From Hirudinaria manillensis (Eukaryota > Annelida > Clitellata > Hirudinida > Hirudinidae): a DNA stretch of 64,000 bases. The stretch covers positions 8,187,501-8,251,500 of the forward strand of contig CM067529.1 in assembly GCA_034509925.1 (NCBI GenBank), given 5' to 3'. Under the pieces are notes generated by a model, which ran no database searches, was not told the origin of the DNA, and was given only the letters and a program-made list of their open reading frames with translations. Within the stretch, counting starts at the first letter, position 1. Each line of letters starts with the position of its first letter. This document shows, piece by piece, positions 1-11,395 of this stretch. The position numbers were made by a program, and so were the translations under genes.

Positions 1-204
1 TTGAATTTCATGCTTATTTAGTGTCTTCGGATGGAGACGCCATCTTGTCGTGTTGCGATGGACATAAGTTTCATGTTCGGTTTGATGATAAGTTCAAGTC
101 GCATGAATTAAGTCACTTGTAGCCGTTATTAAAGACATTGCATGGTTTTATTTTTTTAATTTTAAAATAAATTTCGCTTTAATTTGTAAAATCAAAAGGC
201 CTTA

Positions 205-205
<1 letters not shown>

Positions 206-264
<59 letters not shown>
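206..264. repeat. (ATT)n microsatellite
   Basis: An uninterrupted run of ATT units, about 19 copies. It is one of at least five long AAT/ATT tracts in the window. Confidence 0.95.
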
Positions 265-266
<2 letters not shown>

Positions 267-1554
267 AGGCGATTATTTAAATTGATTGCCCGATTTTCGA
301 TACTAAAAGAATTTTAAATTTGAATTTATTTTATGAATTTATAACGATTTTTTTTAATTTCCACATTCTTTTAAATAATAAAATCATTATTCGAATGATT
401 GCAGTAGACGAATCCTCAGATAATAAATTCGTTAATAAAGTTATTAACATAATAAATATAATTAAATCTGCAGCCAATCATTACTTACTTTGATGGACGC
501 CAGTGTAACCAAGGCAACGCTGACACTGGAAAAGCGCTGAACGCTTCTTTATATGGGAGCACTTGACGCTGGTGTTATGGGTTGGAGCAATGTCATTTTC
601 ATCATCGTCGTCGTCATCGTCATCATGTCATCGTCATCATAGGCATCATTATCATCGTCGTCTATCGATCACTATCAAGCTCAGCGTCATCGTTATCGTC
701 ATTGTCATATTGGAGCAATTCAATTCGTTACATTGAACTTTGGTAACTGAAGTACGGCTTTAATTTAATTTAATTTTTAAATATTAAATAATATTTTAAT
801 AATTATTAAAATGTAAAATTCATTGTAATGAAGGTGATGGAAGCAGCTAACCAGTCACTTCCGGTTAATAAAATATTTTAATTAAAAGTCTTTGTAAAAA
901 AAATGGCGAAAATTAGATTTTAAAATGTTTTAATTAAAAATGGGACGTCACGTGTAAATTATAATTTTTATCATTTTATAATTACCTAAGAGATTTTAAT
1001 AACTTTATGTTCCTGTTCTGTTCTATTGTATATTTATTAAAATTTCTATAATATTATTATATTATTTATAATATTAATCTTTATAATACCATAATATATT
1101 ATTATTTATTATATTATAGAATTAATATTTATTAACAATATTCATCACTTATTGCTCTGCTTGTCGATCAACTTTTCCAACTTTCACCGCTTGGAGTCTT
1201 TCAGTGAAGCACATAAACTTTGAATAAATAAATAAATTAATTAATTAATAAATTAAATTCTATTCAGTCTGCATAACCTCTCTTGACACCGATGTCATCG
1301 TTTGCGACAAATAATTGAAAAATATTTCCGATTGAAAACTCTTTGAAATGAATTTCCAGGAATAAAACTGACAATTATTTGACAATTATAAATAATGAAA
1401 ATCAATAGCATCATCATAATCGTCATAATCATCATCATCCACTTGTAGATTCAAAATATCATCAGGTAAAAAAATATTATTTCGTGTCCAAATTTGTTCT
1501 AAAATCATATAAATTCTGAAAACACGAAGCAATCTTCTTAGGAGCACAACAACG

Positions 1555-1652
1555 TTCATATAACCACGGCACTGTATGTATAACAACATAGCGGCGTTTG
1601 TATAACCAGACAGCAACGTTTGTATAACCACATAACAGCCTTTGTATAACCA
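1555..1652. repeat. Degenerate short tandem repeat with GTATAACCA core
   Basis: The motif (T)GTATAACCA or close variants recurs five times at irregular spacing of about 20-25 bases, separated by GC-richer spacers such as GCGGCGTTT. It is too diverged and short to assign to a family. Confidence 0.5.
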
Positions 1653-1884
1653 TCACCTTGGAGTTTGCGGAATATGTGCAATTCCATGTTAAAGTCGATG
1701 TGAAGATTGATGAATGTTTGAAATAAGGTGGCCATGATGGTCCACGAATGACGTCACAGGGCATGATTGATTGCCCAGCAACCGTAAGACCACCTCGGGG
1801 GAACTCCCGATTAACTCTGCCAGTAATAACCTCAGTGACCTCAATAACCTTAATAGCCCAACCTATTAACTACTCTAACCAATA

Positions 1885-2007
<123 letters not shown>

Positions 2008-2586
2008 TAAATAACATTGTATTATCGCTCGATTAAACAAGTTGAATGTGCCACATTTCGTTGAATAACTGCATTTAAAAAGAGTTTTAAGTAGCAATTT
2101 CAGTTCAAACACGTTTGTTTGAAGATCAGGAAGAATCGTAGGAAGTTGTACAATAAAAACAAGTACAACAGAAAGTTGTACAATACAATAAGTTGAAAGT
2201 TGAAAAAGTTGAAATTGTATGACCGAGGAGTGCCAGAGGAAGACAACTGTGAATAATAATATATAATATAATAATATAATAGTTGATGATGAAACAAATT
2301 CAAAACCAAAACCTAAATTTTTTTCTTAAATGTCCTGCAAAACAATCGGATGTTCCCAACATTTGATTCATTGACGAGACAACTTAATCCTGAAACATTT
2401 TAAATTATTATTATGAATTTAATATTTATTTATAAATATATTAGGTAAATTCATTATTTAATTATAACCAATATTTAGTTTTTTATTTCCGACTTAAGAT
2501 CTGGAGTCTCCATCTTAAATTTCAACTCACAAAAATAAATTAAGTGATTTTGAACATCCATTTGTGATGGTCATATGTATGTGTAA

Positions 2587-2781
2587 ATGTATCTTAAATA
2601 TTGTTGTTGTTGTTGCATGTTTGCAGTGTATGTTGTTGTTGTTGTTGTCAATGGAGATCAACAAGAATTGACATTTGAACTAATTCCATCGGCAACGAAC
2701 CAAGCAACTATAAAGCTGCAAGGAGACATAACTTTCTTCCAAATACAAATGTTTACGTCACCAGTGCTCGGTCAAGCGTGA
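2587..2781 (+). other. Short ORF present in both duplicates; coding status doubtful
   Basis: A 64-residue ORF starting in TTG repeats, which give runs of Cys and Val, then a normal-looking segment that ends at a stop. The second copy (48736-48933) keeps the frame with Asn/Ser, Thr/Ala and Gln/Arg changes. The changes are replacements rather than silent ones, so there is no sign of protein-level constraint. A TTTGCAG acceptor-like site lies just before the second Val run, so an exon is possible but unproven. No family was recognised. Confidence 0.15.
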
Positions 2782-3255
2782 CCTCTCCTCCATTCCATGT
2801 CCTTCAGCAATGGGGATGATGATGATGATGATGACGATGACGATGACGACGATGATGTTAGATTGGAATGGTTTGATGTCAGACCATCGTCATCATCACC
2901 GTCACCGACAACGCCATCTTTACTATCGAGAAGGTAATTAATGACGTAAGAAATGCAGTTCGATACTTTCCTTCAAGTGAACGATAATTCATTCTCCTTG
3001 TCGATTCTTAAGAAAAATATTTTCAAAAAAAAAAGAGAAAAATTCAAAACTTTTTCTACGCACGAGTGATTTCAAAGTACGCGACATAAGTAATATTAAT
3101 CCCCTTGATATTATCTCGACGCAGGCATCATCATCATCATCGTCGTCGTCGTCATCATCAATGTCTTACATCACTGAGATTTTCTATAAGGTGAAAGATG
3201 TCGTGCATACGTATGTTTCTGATTTTGAACAGTAGAACACCCGCCCCAAATTTGT

Positions 3256-3375
3256 AACCTCCATCCATCCGTCCTTGCGTTCACCCATCCATCCATCCAT
3301 CCGTCCATCCATCCATCCATCCGTCCTTGCGTTCACCCACCAATCCATCCATCCGTCCGTCTGTCCATACATACA
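3256..3375. repeat. (CCAT)n / CCGT minisatellite
   Basis: A tract of CCAT and CCGT units interleaved with a longer repeated phrase (CGTCCTTGCGTTCACCCA). The copy B tract at about 49410-49497 differs in unit number. GAT and CAT trinucleotide runs lie nearby (about 2817-2860 and 3126-3160). Confidence 0.85.
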
Positions 3376-3959
3376 TTATTTCTGTCTCTATCCCTTCAAC
3401 CATCCATCTATCCAATGACCCGTTTACACCTATTTATTACAACGAAGAACGAAAAAAACTTTTTCAAATTCCTTCAAATTCATTCGTTCATTGTTTTTTT
3501 TTTCATTCCAAGAAGTTCTATTCTATTGTCGTCATCGTCGTCGTCATCATCTTCAACATCATTATCATGATCATTCCCACCTAGGAAATCAGCGAGTGAC
3601 ACGAACATGTGCAATTTTTATTAATTTGATTATGAGAGCAGTTTACAGCAGATATTTTAAATTATACATTTATCAACCAATCGGGATGCAGGTAACAAAA
3701 ATTAATAGAAACTCCATTTTGATTGGCCGCATGCGGTTTGGACTTGAGGCTCCCGAACGCGTTGTCGAGATGGAGAGAATGAAATGAGGATGACAAAAGG
3801 GTAAGAAAAGATTTATTTATGCAAACAAAAGGATTGCTGAATGCATGAACATTCTTTGCTGGTTTTAAAGCCTCCTTCAATTGTCTTCTAATCACGTGAT
3901 TGGTGATGGCAACGTCCAATCAAATCTCTTTGCCTGAATTGGTGTAGTGATGATGATGT

Positions 3960-4420
3960 AAATATCGATTCAATAATTTTAAAGTACATAAGCAAAAACC
4001 AAATAGAAAATTTAAAAATTATTTTTTTTAAATTTATTAAATTTGATTATCCGCCATCAACTGAAGACCTCTTGGGGCTTAGCCAATTAACATGCTAATG
4101 AATATGTTAATTAGACGGCTTATAGTAGTCACGTGATGGTTCTTAAAAAGACAGCGAATCAGAATTCTTCTCACTTCTTGTGACCTTTGACTGACCTCCT
4201 ACTGCCTCACGTGATCACATTACGTCACTGAAGGACAGGTTCTAGGTCGTGATTTGCATATTAATGAGGGCACCTACATTTTTTATATTATTTATTTTCA
4301 TTGTTTCCTGTTTCATTTTTTTCTCGAAATTAAATACAAAATTATTCCGTTAATGGGATGACGAATGTTTTACGAATCCTGTAATTTGGGCACGGTTAAC
4401 ACTTTTTATATTAAAATGGT
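3960..4420. promoter_or_regulatory. Well-preserved non-coding block with CACGTG and CRE-like motifs
   Basis: This stretch contains two CACGTG E-boxes (near 4131 and 4207) and a TTACGTCA CRE/ATF-like octamer (near 4219), all conserved at 49780-50160 in copy B. No gene starts close by, so a regulatory role is inference from motif clustering only. Confidence 0.25.
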
Positions 4421-4757
4421 CACTTTAATTTTATCGATCATTTGTTGTGAATATTTATTTTGTCCTTGATTTTTAAATTTGTTAATCGAATAATTAATTA
4501 TAATTATTTAATTCCAATAAATTAATTCCAATAAATTAATTATAATAAATTAATCCACGGTTCGAAACATAAGCCTCTTTGTCGATCACTTTGTTCATCT
4601 TTTGATTTCTTGAAACAATTGAAAACAGAAAGTGAAACTCGACCCGAATTTTCATCTTTCATGTCTTAATGAAAAGAATTCCAAATTGGTACCAAAAGTA
4701 AAAATAGTAAGGAATTATTTCTTATTATATCTGATTACAACAAAAATAATATTTATA

Positions 4758-5479
4758 CAGTCAAGTCTCGTTACTATGCCACCCTCGCTTTTATGCCACT
4801 TTTGCTCGGTCCCGAAAAATTCAATACAAAATAAATGTATTATGCCACCCCTTCCCTACTATGCCACCAGGGTCCTGACAATGTCTATCTAACCCTTGAA
4901 GTTAAAGACATATTTCCAGTTGGGGAAAGTAATTAAGAGACATTACCTTGTATTTTTAAGATTTGATCAGGTTAATACTTTTCCAGGACTTGTTGGTGAG
5001 GAATGATTAAAGAAGGTGATGGAATATTACATGGAATTTGATTGGTGGAATGGGTAAAGTTGACTGGGAGTGTAATTAGGAAATGGAGTGAATGTCGAGA
5101 TTTTATGTAAGAATTGCGAGTTGAAATGATTAGCAAATGTCAGCTCAGAAACGCAAGCGAACGGTTGGCTGGACAATTTCAAGAAGCGCCACGACATCAC
5201 GTTCAAAACAGTGCAGGGTGAAGCTGAAGCGGTGGTCGCAAGTCTGGTGTGATGCAAGAGTGCGATCGGCTAGACAACGAGATCTGCCGAAAGGAGATGC
5301 GGCAGTCAACGATTATTAGAGCTATGAATAGGTTGAGCTGATGGGTAACTTGAGAAAATAAAGACGTTTTTATTTGATAAAATAAGACTATTTTTACAAA
5401 TCCTCGTTACTATGCCACTCTCGCTACTAAGCCACTTTTGCTCGGTTCCGGCGGGTAGCATAGTAGCGAGACTTGACTG
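4758..5479 (+). mobile_element. pogo/Tigger-type deletion derivative with TIRs (copy A)
   Basis: The 722-base element starts CAGTCAAGTCTCGTTACTAT and ends with the near-perfect inverted sequence, flanked by TA on both sides, as expected of the Tc1/mariner/pogo superfamily. In the middle (about 5140-5235) a frame reads as a CENP-B/Tc5-type DNA-binding helix segment (a GWLDNFKKRHDITF-like stretch), but the frame shifts and no DDE domain remains. It is non-autonomous and shared with copy B (50488-51194), so it was inserted before the duplication. Confidence 0.8.
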
Positions 5480-5781
5480 TATTAAAAAAAAGTAGATTTC
5501 ATAAAAAAAAATCATTTTCATTAAATCAATTATATTTTAAAAGGTTAATATTTAAATAAAAATTTCTTATATTTAAAAATTAAATGCAAAATTTCATAAA
5601 AAAAAACTGCGAACGAAGTTTAACAATCCGAGTAACAGAAAATATATTTTTACGTGGATTTAGTGCTTTTTTCCTTTAATATTTCAACTCCGAATACTTA
5701 AATAAATTCAATTATTTACGGTAAAACATTTAAAATTCCAAGAAAAGCGCCAATCAATTGAAATGAAACAAAGCCATGAAA

Positions 5782-7331
5782 GATGCTGGAAACTCCTCCT
5801 CGGAGCTTTCCGACAGGGATCCTCAGAGAAGGTCCCCCATCTTCGAACGTTTCGGCCCTTTGAAACCCCTGACGTTCTCCGGGGGTGGGCCGCATCCGGT
5901 GATCAGCCGGATGTCCCTGTCGGTTTCCATGTGCGGACTCAAAAGCTTAGGCTTTGGAAGGCTCTCATTGGCCTCTTTATGCCATCACGTGCCAGACAGG
6001 AGCGACTACTGAAAGCTCTCGTTGGCTTCTTTCGTCGCTGCACTCAGTCGCTGAAGCGACGCCACCTAGCCCCTACGACTCTCAGTGGCCTTCTTTCCGT
6101 CATCCCTGCCGCCCAACAGTATCGACTTGGGCTTTAAATTTTCTTTGCAGCGGCGCGCGGTAACAGACATTTCCGTCATCGGCTCCGCGCCTCTCGGGCG
6201 ATGAATTGCTTCGGTGGATTTATTCTGACCGGAGATCGGCGGCTTTCTCCGGTCCTTTCGCTGTGGCATCCGAAGATGTTTCCTTGCCTCTCATTTGCCA
6301 GATCCAGAACGAAGCTGCCTCCGCCGCTTCAGACATCTTTGTCATCGTCTTCGTTCTTTCTCGGCTAGATAGGCCTATTTTCGTGAGGAATGCGTAAGTC
6401 GACTTGCCGACTACGCCCCTTGCGCCAACTTCTATTGGGAAGAGGTCAACTCTGAACCCTTTCGCTTCCAGGTCCACCGCCAGATCTGCATACTTTTCCG
6501 CTTTCAGCGCATTGCTATATTGCATTCTGTCCTCCCATGGGACCGTCAACTCCACCAAAATGATGGCATCTGACGACGGTGACATCAAAACACCATATCG
6601 GGCCTCTTGCCACCCTCAATCAGCACCTGGGGATAGTGCCTCATTCCTTCTAAGTCGGCTGCGACTGTCCAATCGTTTGCCTCTGCAAGGATGTCCTTTC
6701 TTGGCGTTTTACATCGCTTTCTGCAGAGGTGTGCGTGGCCCTCGCGCAGGAAGTAAATCTTCCGCTGCTTGGAGATTGCGCGCGAGTTTGCTTTGGTTAC
6801 TGCTGCTTTGGTGGCCTCACACACTTCTCGAAGGACCTGATTGTGTCGCCACGTATACCGACCATGGGCAAGGGCGTATATGCAGTTGCTGAGCACATGA
6901 TGCAGTGTCTCGGCTCCGTCGCAGAGTCCACATTTGTCGTCTTCTACTAACCCCCACCTCCTTAAATTGTCCTTGGAAGGCAACTGATCATAAATCGATC
7001 TTACCGCAAAGGCCAGCCGGAGCGGGGACAACTTCCATAAGTCGCTCCAGGTAAGGGACCGTTGGATCACATCCTCCCAAGTTGTCCACTTACCCTGTTG
7101 TGCTAACTGTACGGCCTTTGTGACTCGATCTTGTTCCTCTTTCCGCCTCCTCTCCTGGCCAATCATCGCACCTCTAGTCGATGAGCTGGCCTGGGACCAT
7201 TTTTGGAAGTGGTTCCATCCCATTGCGTGACGGTCTGTCTGGATAGGACCTCTCACTTCTTCGAACATCAGTACATTTACTGACTCGTCGATCTCTTTCT
7301 GCGCTCGGAACTTCTTTCCAGATCTGAGCAG
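5782..7331 (-). mobile_element. 5'-truncated LINE with restriction-like endonuclease (R2/NeSL-type)
   Basis: Minus-strand 3' part of a non-LTR retrotransposon. A 249-residue ORF (7334-6585) holds a CxxC...HxxxxC zinc knuckle (CGLCDGAETLHHVLSNC) and ends at the RPD motif of the restriction-like endonuclease. The rest of that domain (ILVELTVPWEDR) continues in another frame at 6588-6220, so a one-base frameshift lies in the T run near 6586. A roughly 440-base GC-rich 3' tail follows, ending at 5782. The 7-base sequence CATGAAA flanks both ends (5775-5781 and 7332-7338), and copy B has a single CATGAAA with no insert, which proves insertion into copy A. There is no poly(A) tail. The same family recurs at 25222-26364. 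Confidence 0.88.
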
Positions 7332-7709
7332 CATGAAATGTTGTTGGCTTTAATGAATGAGAACAAATGGTCATGGAAGAATTAACTTTATTTATTCAGT
7401 TTATTGTATTTATTAGAATTTAATTACATTAATCATAATAAAATTCTAAAATGAAATAATTCATGACTGGGACCGTGAAAGGTCCTAATGAGGAGAAGCT
7501 AACAACGCATCAATCGATTTATTGATGAAGAAAAATGCATAACAACGACCAAACAATGATGATAATAATAATTAATAATAAATAATAATAATAATAACCA
7601 TTTTCAGTACTCAAGAAACAGCTTTGCTCATATTAATGTCAATGTGTCACTCATGACAAATTGTTTACGTGATTATAATGTATAATATAATAAATTATTT
7701 CTGGAATAT

Positions 7710-8016
7710 GTAATATAATATAATATAATATAATATAATATAAATAAATAATATAATATAATATAATATAATATAATATAATATAATATAATATAATATA
7801 ATATAATAATATAATATAATATAATATAATATAATATAATATAATATAATATAATATAATATAATATAATATAATATAATATAATATAATATAATATAAT
7901 ATAATATAATATAATATAATATAATATAATATAATATAATATAATATAATATAATATAACATAATATAATATAATATAATATAATATAATATAATATAAT
8001 ATAATATAATATAATA
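7710..8016. repeat. (ATAAT)n microsatellite, strongly expanded
   Basis: About 60 pentanucleotide ATAAT units with one or two phase slips. The corresponding tract in copy B (about 51890-51930) has only about eight units. Apparent long ORFs made of Tyr/Ile/Leu repeats here are artefacts of the repeat. Confidence 0.97.
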
Positions 8017-8196
8017 GAATAACAAAAGTTATGATAATCACTTTTTAAGTTACATTTGATCCCATCAAAAAGGTTGAACGTCGTCATGAAATCAATGAAA
8101 ACTCTGAGGAGTCCGATTCTATTCTTCAGAGTTGTCATTGTTTCTAAGCAAGCACCAAACACGTGTCAACAACTTCTTTTGATTTTTTGCACGATG

Positions 8197-9077
8197 TGAC
8201 CTTTTGGAACCCAATGACCTTCAATCAAAGGTGCATCCATTGCAATAACAACTGACTGATCGTTTGGAACCTCTTTGACCAGAAATCAGAAAAGTTTTAA
8301 CTTCACGATAATCATTTTATTTTTAACTTTAAATTTATTCATTAAAAACCAACATTCATTTGTAAACTCGGTTTGCTTTTAATTTCAGATTCTTTGGCTT
8401 TTCCTTGTGAAGCATTTCAAGCATTTGTTGTAAAAAATGAAGGATTAAAAACTTAAAGCAGACGAACAGAAGTGCTGAGAGCAACAAAAAAAGTCTTGGA
8501 ATTGTTTCTTGACTGAAATTGAACAAACTAATAATAAACTTATAATAAACCAATAATAAATTCAATAATATTATATTCATTTTATTTACTTATAAATGTT
8601 GTTATTATATTGTAAGCATTAAGACACGGTTTACAGATAAATGCGATAATGGTTTTAATTAGAAAATGCACAAATTAAAACAGAATTATTTCAAAGGAGA
8701 TGAGTTTACATCAAAAGGGTGACGGTATGAGGTCAGCATAAAAGTTTTTTTCGTTCAAAACTCAGAAGAAGAGGTTGATGTTGGCATAAAAATGCCTTCC
8801 TTTGTAAGAAGGGTTCACTTTTGTCTTGTCCTTCATTCTTCTCAAAAGGTTGCATTGAATAAATTATCGTAAATATTATGGATTATCGTAATAAATAAAC
8901 CAGAATTAATCATTAATAATAACAATAACTCATCAGGAATAAGTTACTAAAAGTTATTACAAGGAATAATAAGTTAGCAATAATTTACGAGCAAACAATA
9001 ACATCAACGATCGAAAGCTTCACTGACGAAGAGTTTACGTCACCGAAGCAAACAAGAAGTCGCTTTCAGTCTGTAAA
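8197..9077. other. Upstream region of the first DRC10-like gene, no gene seen
   Basis: AT-rich, with no supported coding region. It is the left part of the 2.6 kb block (8197-10800) that is absent from copy B, where ...GCACGATG is joined directly to ATAATTC.... Confidence 0.5.
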
Positions 9078-10736
9078 ATGTCAAAGAATTTGAAGAAATC
9101 GTGCAGCGACGAAGAGCGCTGGAAAGCAAAGATTTCGAGAAGTGCAACCGTACTGAAAACGGTCATCAATCCGGCGAGTGTCGTGGTGGACCGCGGAGGG
9201 GAGAGACTCGACGTGGTCGGAGAAAGGGTGATGACGTTCTTAGAATGCGCCATAAACAGGGTCAAACTCTTGGCTCGCTTGAGGAGTATGGTCGGTGAAT
9301 TGAAGTCCGTCGTCGAGAAATGCGGAGCAAAAAACTCCAGACTGATCGAATACGAAGAAATCGTTCAGAGACTCATGGACGTGTTGTCGGAGGATTACAA
9401 TCCTGCACACGACAAGTCAAAGGATTACAGGGAGATGTTCGAGGATGCGACCATAGATGAGGATCCAATACAGGTAGGAATTGAGATGCTCAAATTACTG
9501 GATGATTTCGTTAAAAATTGCTGGGTTCCTCTGAAATCTGAAGAAGCGTTTCAGTATTTCGAAGATTTGGACCCTGACATGATGAAATCGATCAATCTCG
9601 AAATAAATCAAACTCCGAAACCCGAGTTGAGACCGACCCTTTCGTCAATCGACGAGTCTTCTTCGAAATTGACCCTTAAGACTGATTCTGAAGTGAAGTC
9701 GGATCACAAATTCATGAAATCCTACGTACAAACATCAGTTTCGTTGCTCTCCGAGTTTTACAAGAAGCAGGATATCGTGAGAGCAAATCAAAATATTTCT
9801 CGAGTGTACCTCAGCTACATTTGCAAATCTATACTAAGAGAATTATCGTTGAATGAATGTCTGAGAATCGAACTGATGGGAATCGATCGAATCAAGCCGA
9901 AATATCTCGACTTTATAGATTCTTTAAACGTCTTGCTACACGTTTGCGAGCAAAAACTGGCAACCGGTCCGATAGTGGATTACGCGAGAAAACTCTACAT
10001 TACCTACTCGTGCAATAGGATACTAAACTATTCCTCCATTCTGAGCCACCTGAAGAACTACAAGATGGGTTGCATTAAAGTTCAGAAGGCAATTCTCAAT
10101 TCGATCGATCAGCAACTAAGAGAAATGCACCTTAACAGAGGCACCATGCAGAAGCTCTTCAGCGAAGGAATCGCCAGAATAAAAAGAGACGCGCAGATCT
10201 TAATCGAAGCCGAAAACCTGAGATCAATTCAAGAAGATCAAACGCTTAAGTTGAAAATGATTTTCGAGGAAAACCGCAAGATGCACTGGGAAAGCGAGAA
10301 GCAGTTGATGGACGGAAAAGCCAAACTGAACGAAGACATCTATTACATTCAGAACCAGTACGAACTAGTGACCAACGAGCTCGAAAGTAGCATAGAAGAA
10401 ACGAGAAGACTCCAAGAGGAACACAACGCCAAGCACAGCGAATTGGACTTGGAATACGAGGGGATCAAGAGAATCTTCGATGCCATCATGAACGAGAGAT
10501 TCTGGAAAGAACACAACACTCAACTCAGACAGGAAACGAATCGCATTCGCCTAGAAGCAGCAACTCACATTCAGACCTGGTGGAGAAATTATAAGGTCCA
10601 AAAACTCATCAGGAAAAGAAGTCCCCCTCCGATTGCCAAAAAGCAGACGAAGAAAGCTGATAAGAAATCCAAGAAATCCAAAAAATCCAAAAAGGCCAAG
10701 AAATTAAACGAGTCCCCAAAGTCGGGTTCAAATTGA
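9078..10736 (+). CDS. DRC10: DRC10 (IQCD)-like dynein regulatory complex protein
   Basis: Intronless ORF of 552 residues. DRC10 is a coiled-coil subunit of the nexin-dynein regulatory complex in motile cilia and sperm tails. The family pattern is visible: an N-terminal helix (about 47-70, GERVMTFLECAINRVKLLAR) resembling the conserved start of IQCD; a central PIVDYARKLYITYSC segment (about 300-315); long Glu/Lys-rich coiled coil (about 335-490); one IQ-like motif near 495-515 (AATHIQTWWRNYKVQK); and a lysine-rich tail like that of DRC10. It is somewhat longer than the roughly 450 residues of the human protein. The paralogue at 14196 has the same architecture but is strongly diverged. Lack of introns suggests a retrogene origin, which is inference. 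The gene is missing from duplication copy B. Confidence 0.82.
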   Translation: MSKNLKKSCSDEERWKAKISRSATVLKTVINPASVVVDRGGERLDVVGERVMTFLECAINRVKLLARLRSMVGELKSVVEKCGAKNSRLIEYEEIVQRLMDVLSEDYNPAHDKSKDYREMFEDATIDEDPIQVGIEMLKLLDDFVKNCWVPLKSEEAFQYFEDLDPDMMKSINLEINQTPKPELRPTLSSIDESSSKLTLKTDSEVKSDHKFMKSYVQTSVSLLSEFYKKQDIVRANQNISRVYLSYICKSILRELSLNECLRIELMGIDRIKPKYLDFIDSLNVLLHVCEQKLATGPIVDYARKLYITYSCNRILNYSSILSHLKNYKMGCIKVQKAILNSIDQQLREMHLNRGTMQKLFSEGIARIKRDAQILIEAENLRSIQEDQTLKLKMIFEENRKMHWESEKQLMDGKAKLNEDIYYIQNQYELVTNELESSIEETRRLQEEHNAKHSELDLEYEGIKRIFDAIMNERFWKEHNTQLRQETNRIRLEAATHIQTWWRNYKVQKLIRKRSPPPIAKKQTKKADKKSKKSKKSKKAKKLNESPKSGSN

Positions 10737-10800
10737 GGCAAAAAAAAAAATAATAATTCAAGTTCGTCGACTGTTTACGAGTTAAATTATTGATTAAGTG

Positions 10801-11395
10801 ATAATTCATTCTATTCTGTTTAAACCTTCATTGTTTGTTTATTTAAAGGTTTTATTGTCTGTCGCCATATTTATTTAAGATATTTAAACTTATTTCACAA
10901 CATTTAAAGTTAAATTAGAAATATATGAAATATATTACAAACAGAAAACAGATTCATTCGATAAAAACTTGTTGAATCCAGACCTGAAGAGTTTGCAGCC
11001 ATGGAAACGATGCATAAATTCATCCAGTTGTTTCATTTCAAATGCATTTCGTAATTCATCCGAGTCGATTAATTTGAATTTTAAGAATAAAGAATTTAAA
11101 GAATTAAAAGTTTTTTCTTTCGACTTAATGTAAAAGTGACACTTTGATTTTATTTGAAATATTTTATCGGTTATTAAAGTCATTTTAATGGATTCATAAA
11201 AATCAAAAAGTGGTTCATGGTGAAGCCATTCTTAGTATGTTTTATTAAAAGCTGGAATTAATATTCTGATATTTGTAACGCTAAAAGGTATAAAACTAAT
11301 TCAAAGCAAAGCAATCTTGAAATTGATTTTCAAATCCCACGTTTGTCTGAATGTCACACATTTTGAATTCTCCTCAGCGTTTAACGATCTCCTTC
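10801..11395. other. Spacer between the DRC10-like and fucolectin/PAN genes
   Basis: AT-rich sequence, probably 3' flanking DNA of the minus-strand fucolectin/PAN gene. An 82-residue minus-strand ORF (10935-11183) is not kept in frame in copy B because of indels, so it was not called. Confidence 0.5.

Larger units (their letters stand above)
1..1870. other. AT-rich left flank, no gene seen
   Basis: No coding region could be supported here. The stretch holds an ATT microsatellite (206-264), a GTC/ATC-rich low-complexity run (about 594-700), many TTAATTAA-type AT runs and a short degenerate tandem repeat near 1555-1652. The sequence left of about 2005 has no counterpart beside copy B, so it lies outside the segmental duplication. 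Confidence 0.6.

Noticed and set aside
5763-6163. Plus-strand ORFs of up to 124 residues
   Set aside because: They lie in the antisense of the LINE 3' tail, and similar ORFs appear wherever the tail occurs.
7651-8162. Three long overlapping ORFs rich in Ile/Leu/Tyr
   Set aside because: They are translations of the ATAAT microsatellite in each frame and vanish in copy B.
9101-9298. Alternative ORF inside the DRC10-like gene
   Set aside because: It is a shadow frame of the 552-residue ORF, which has clear family signatures.
10935-11183. 82-residue minus-strand ORF as a gene or last exon
   Set aside because: The frame is broken by indels in copy B and no domain is recognisable.
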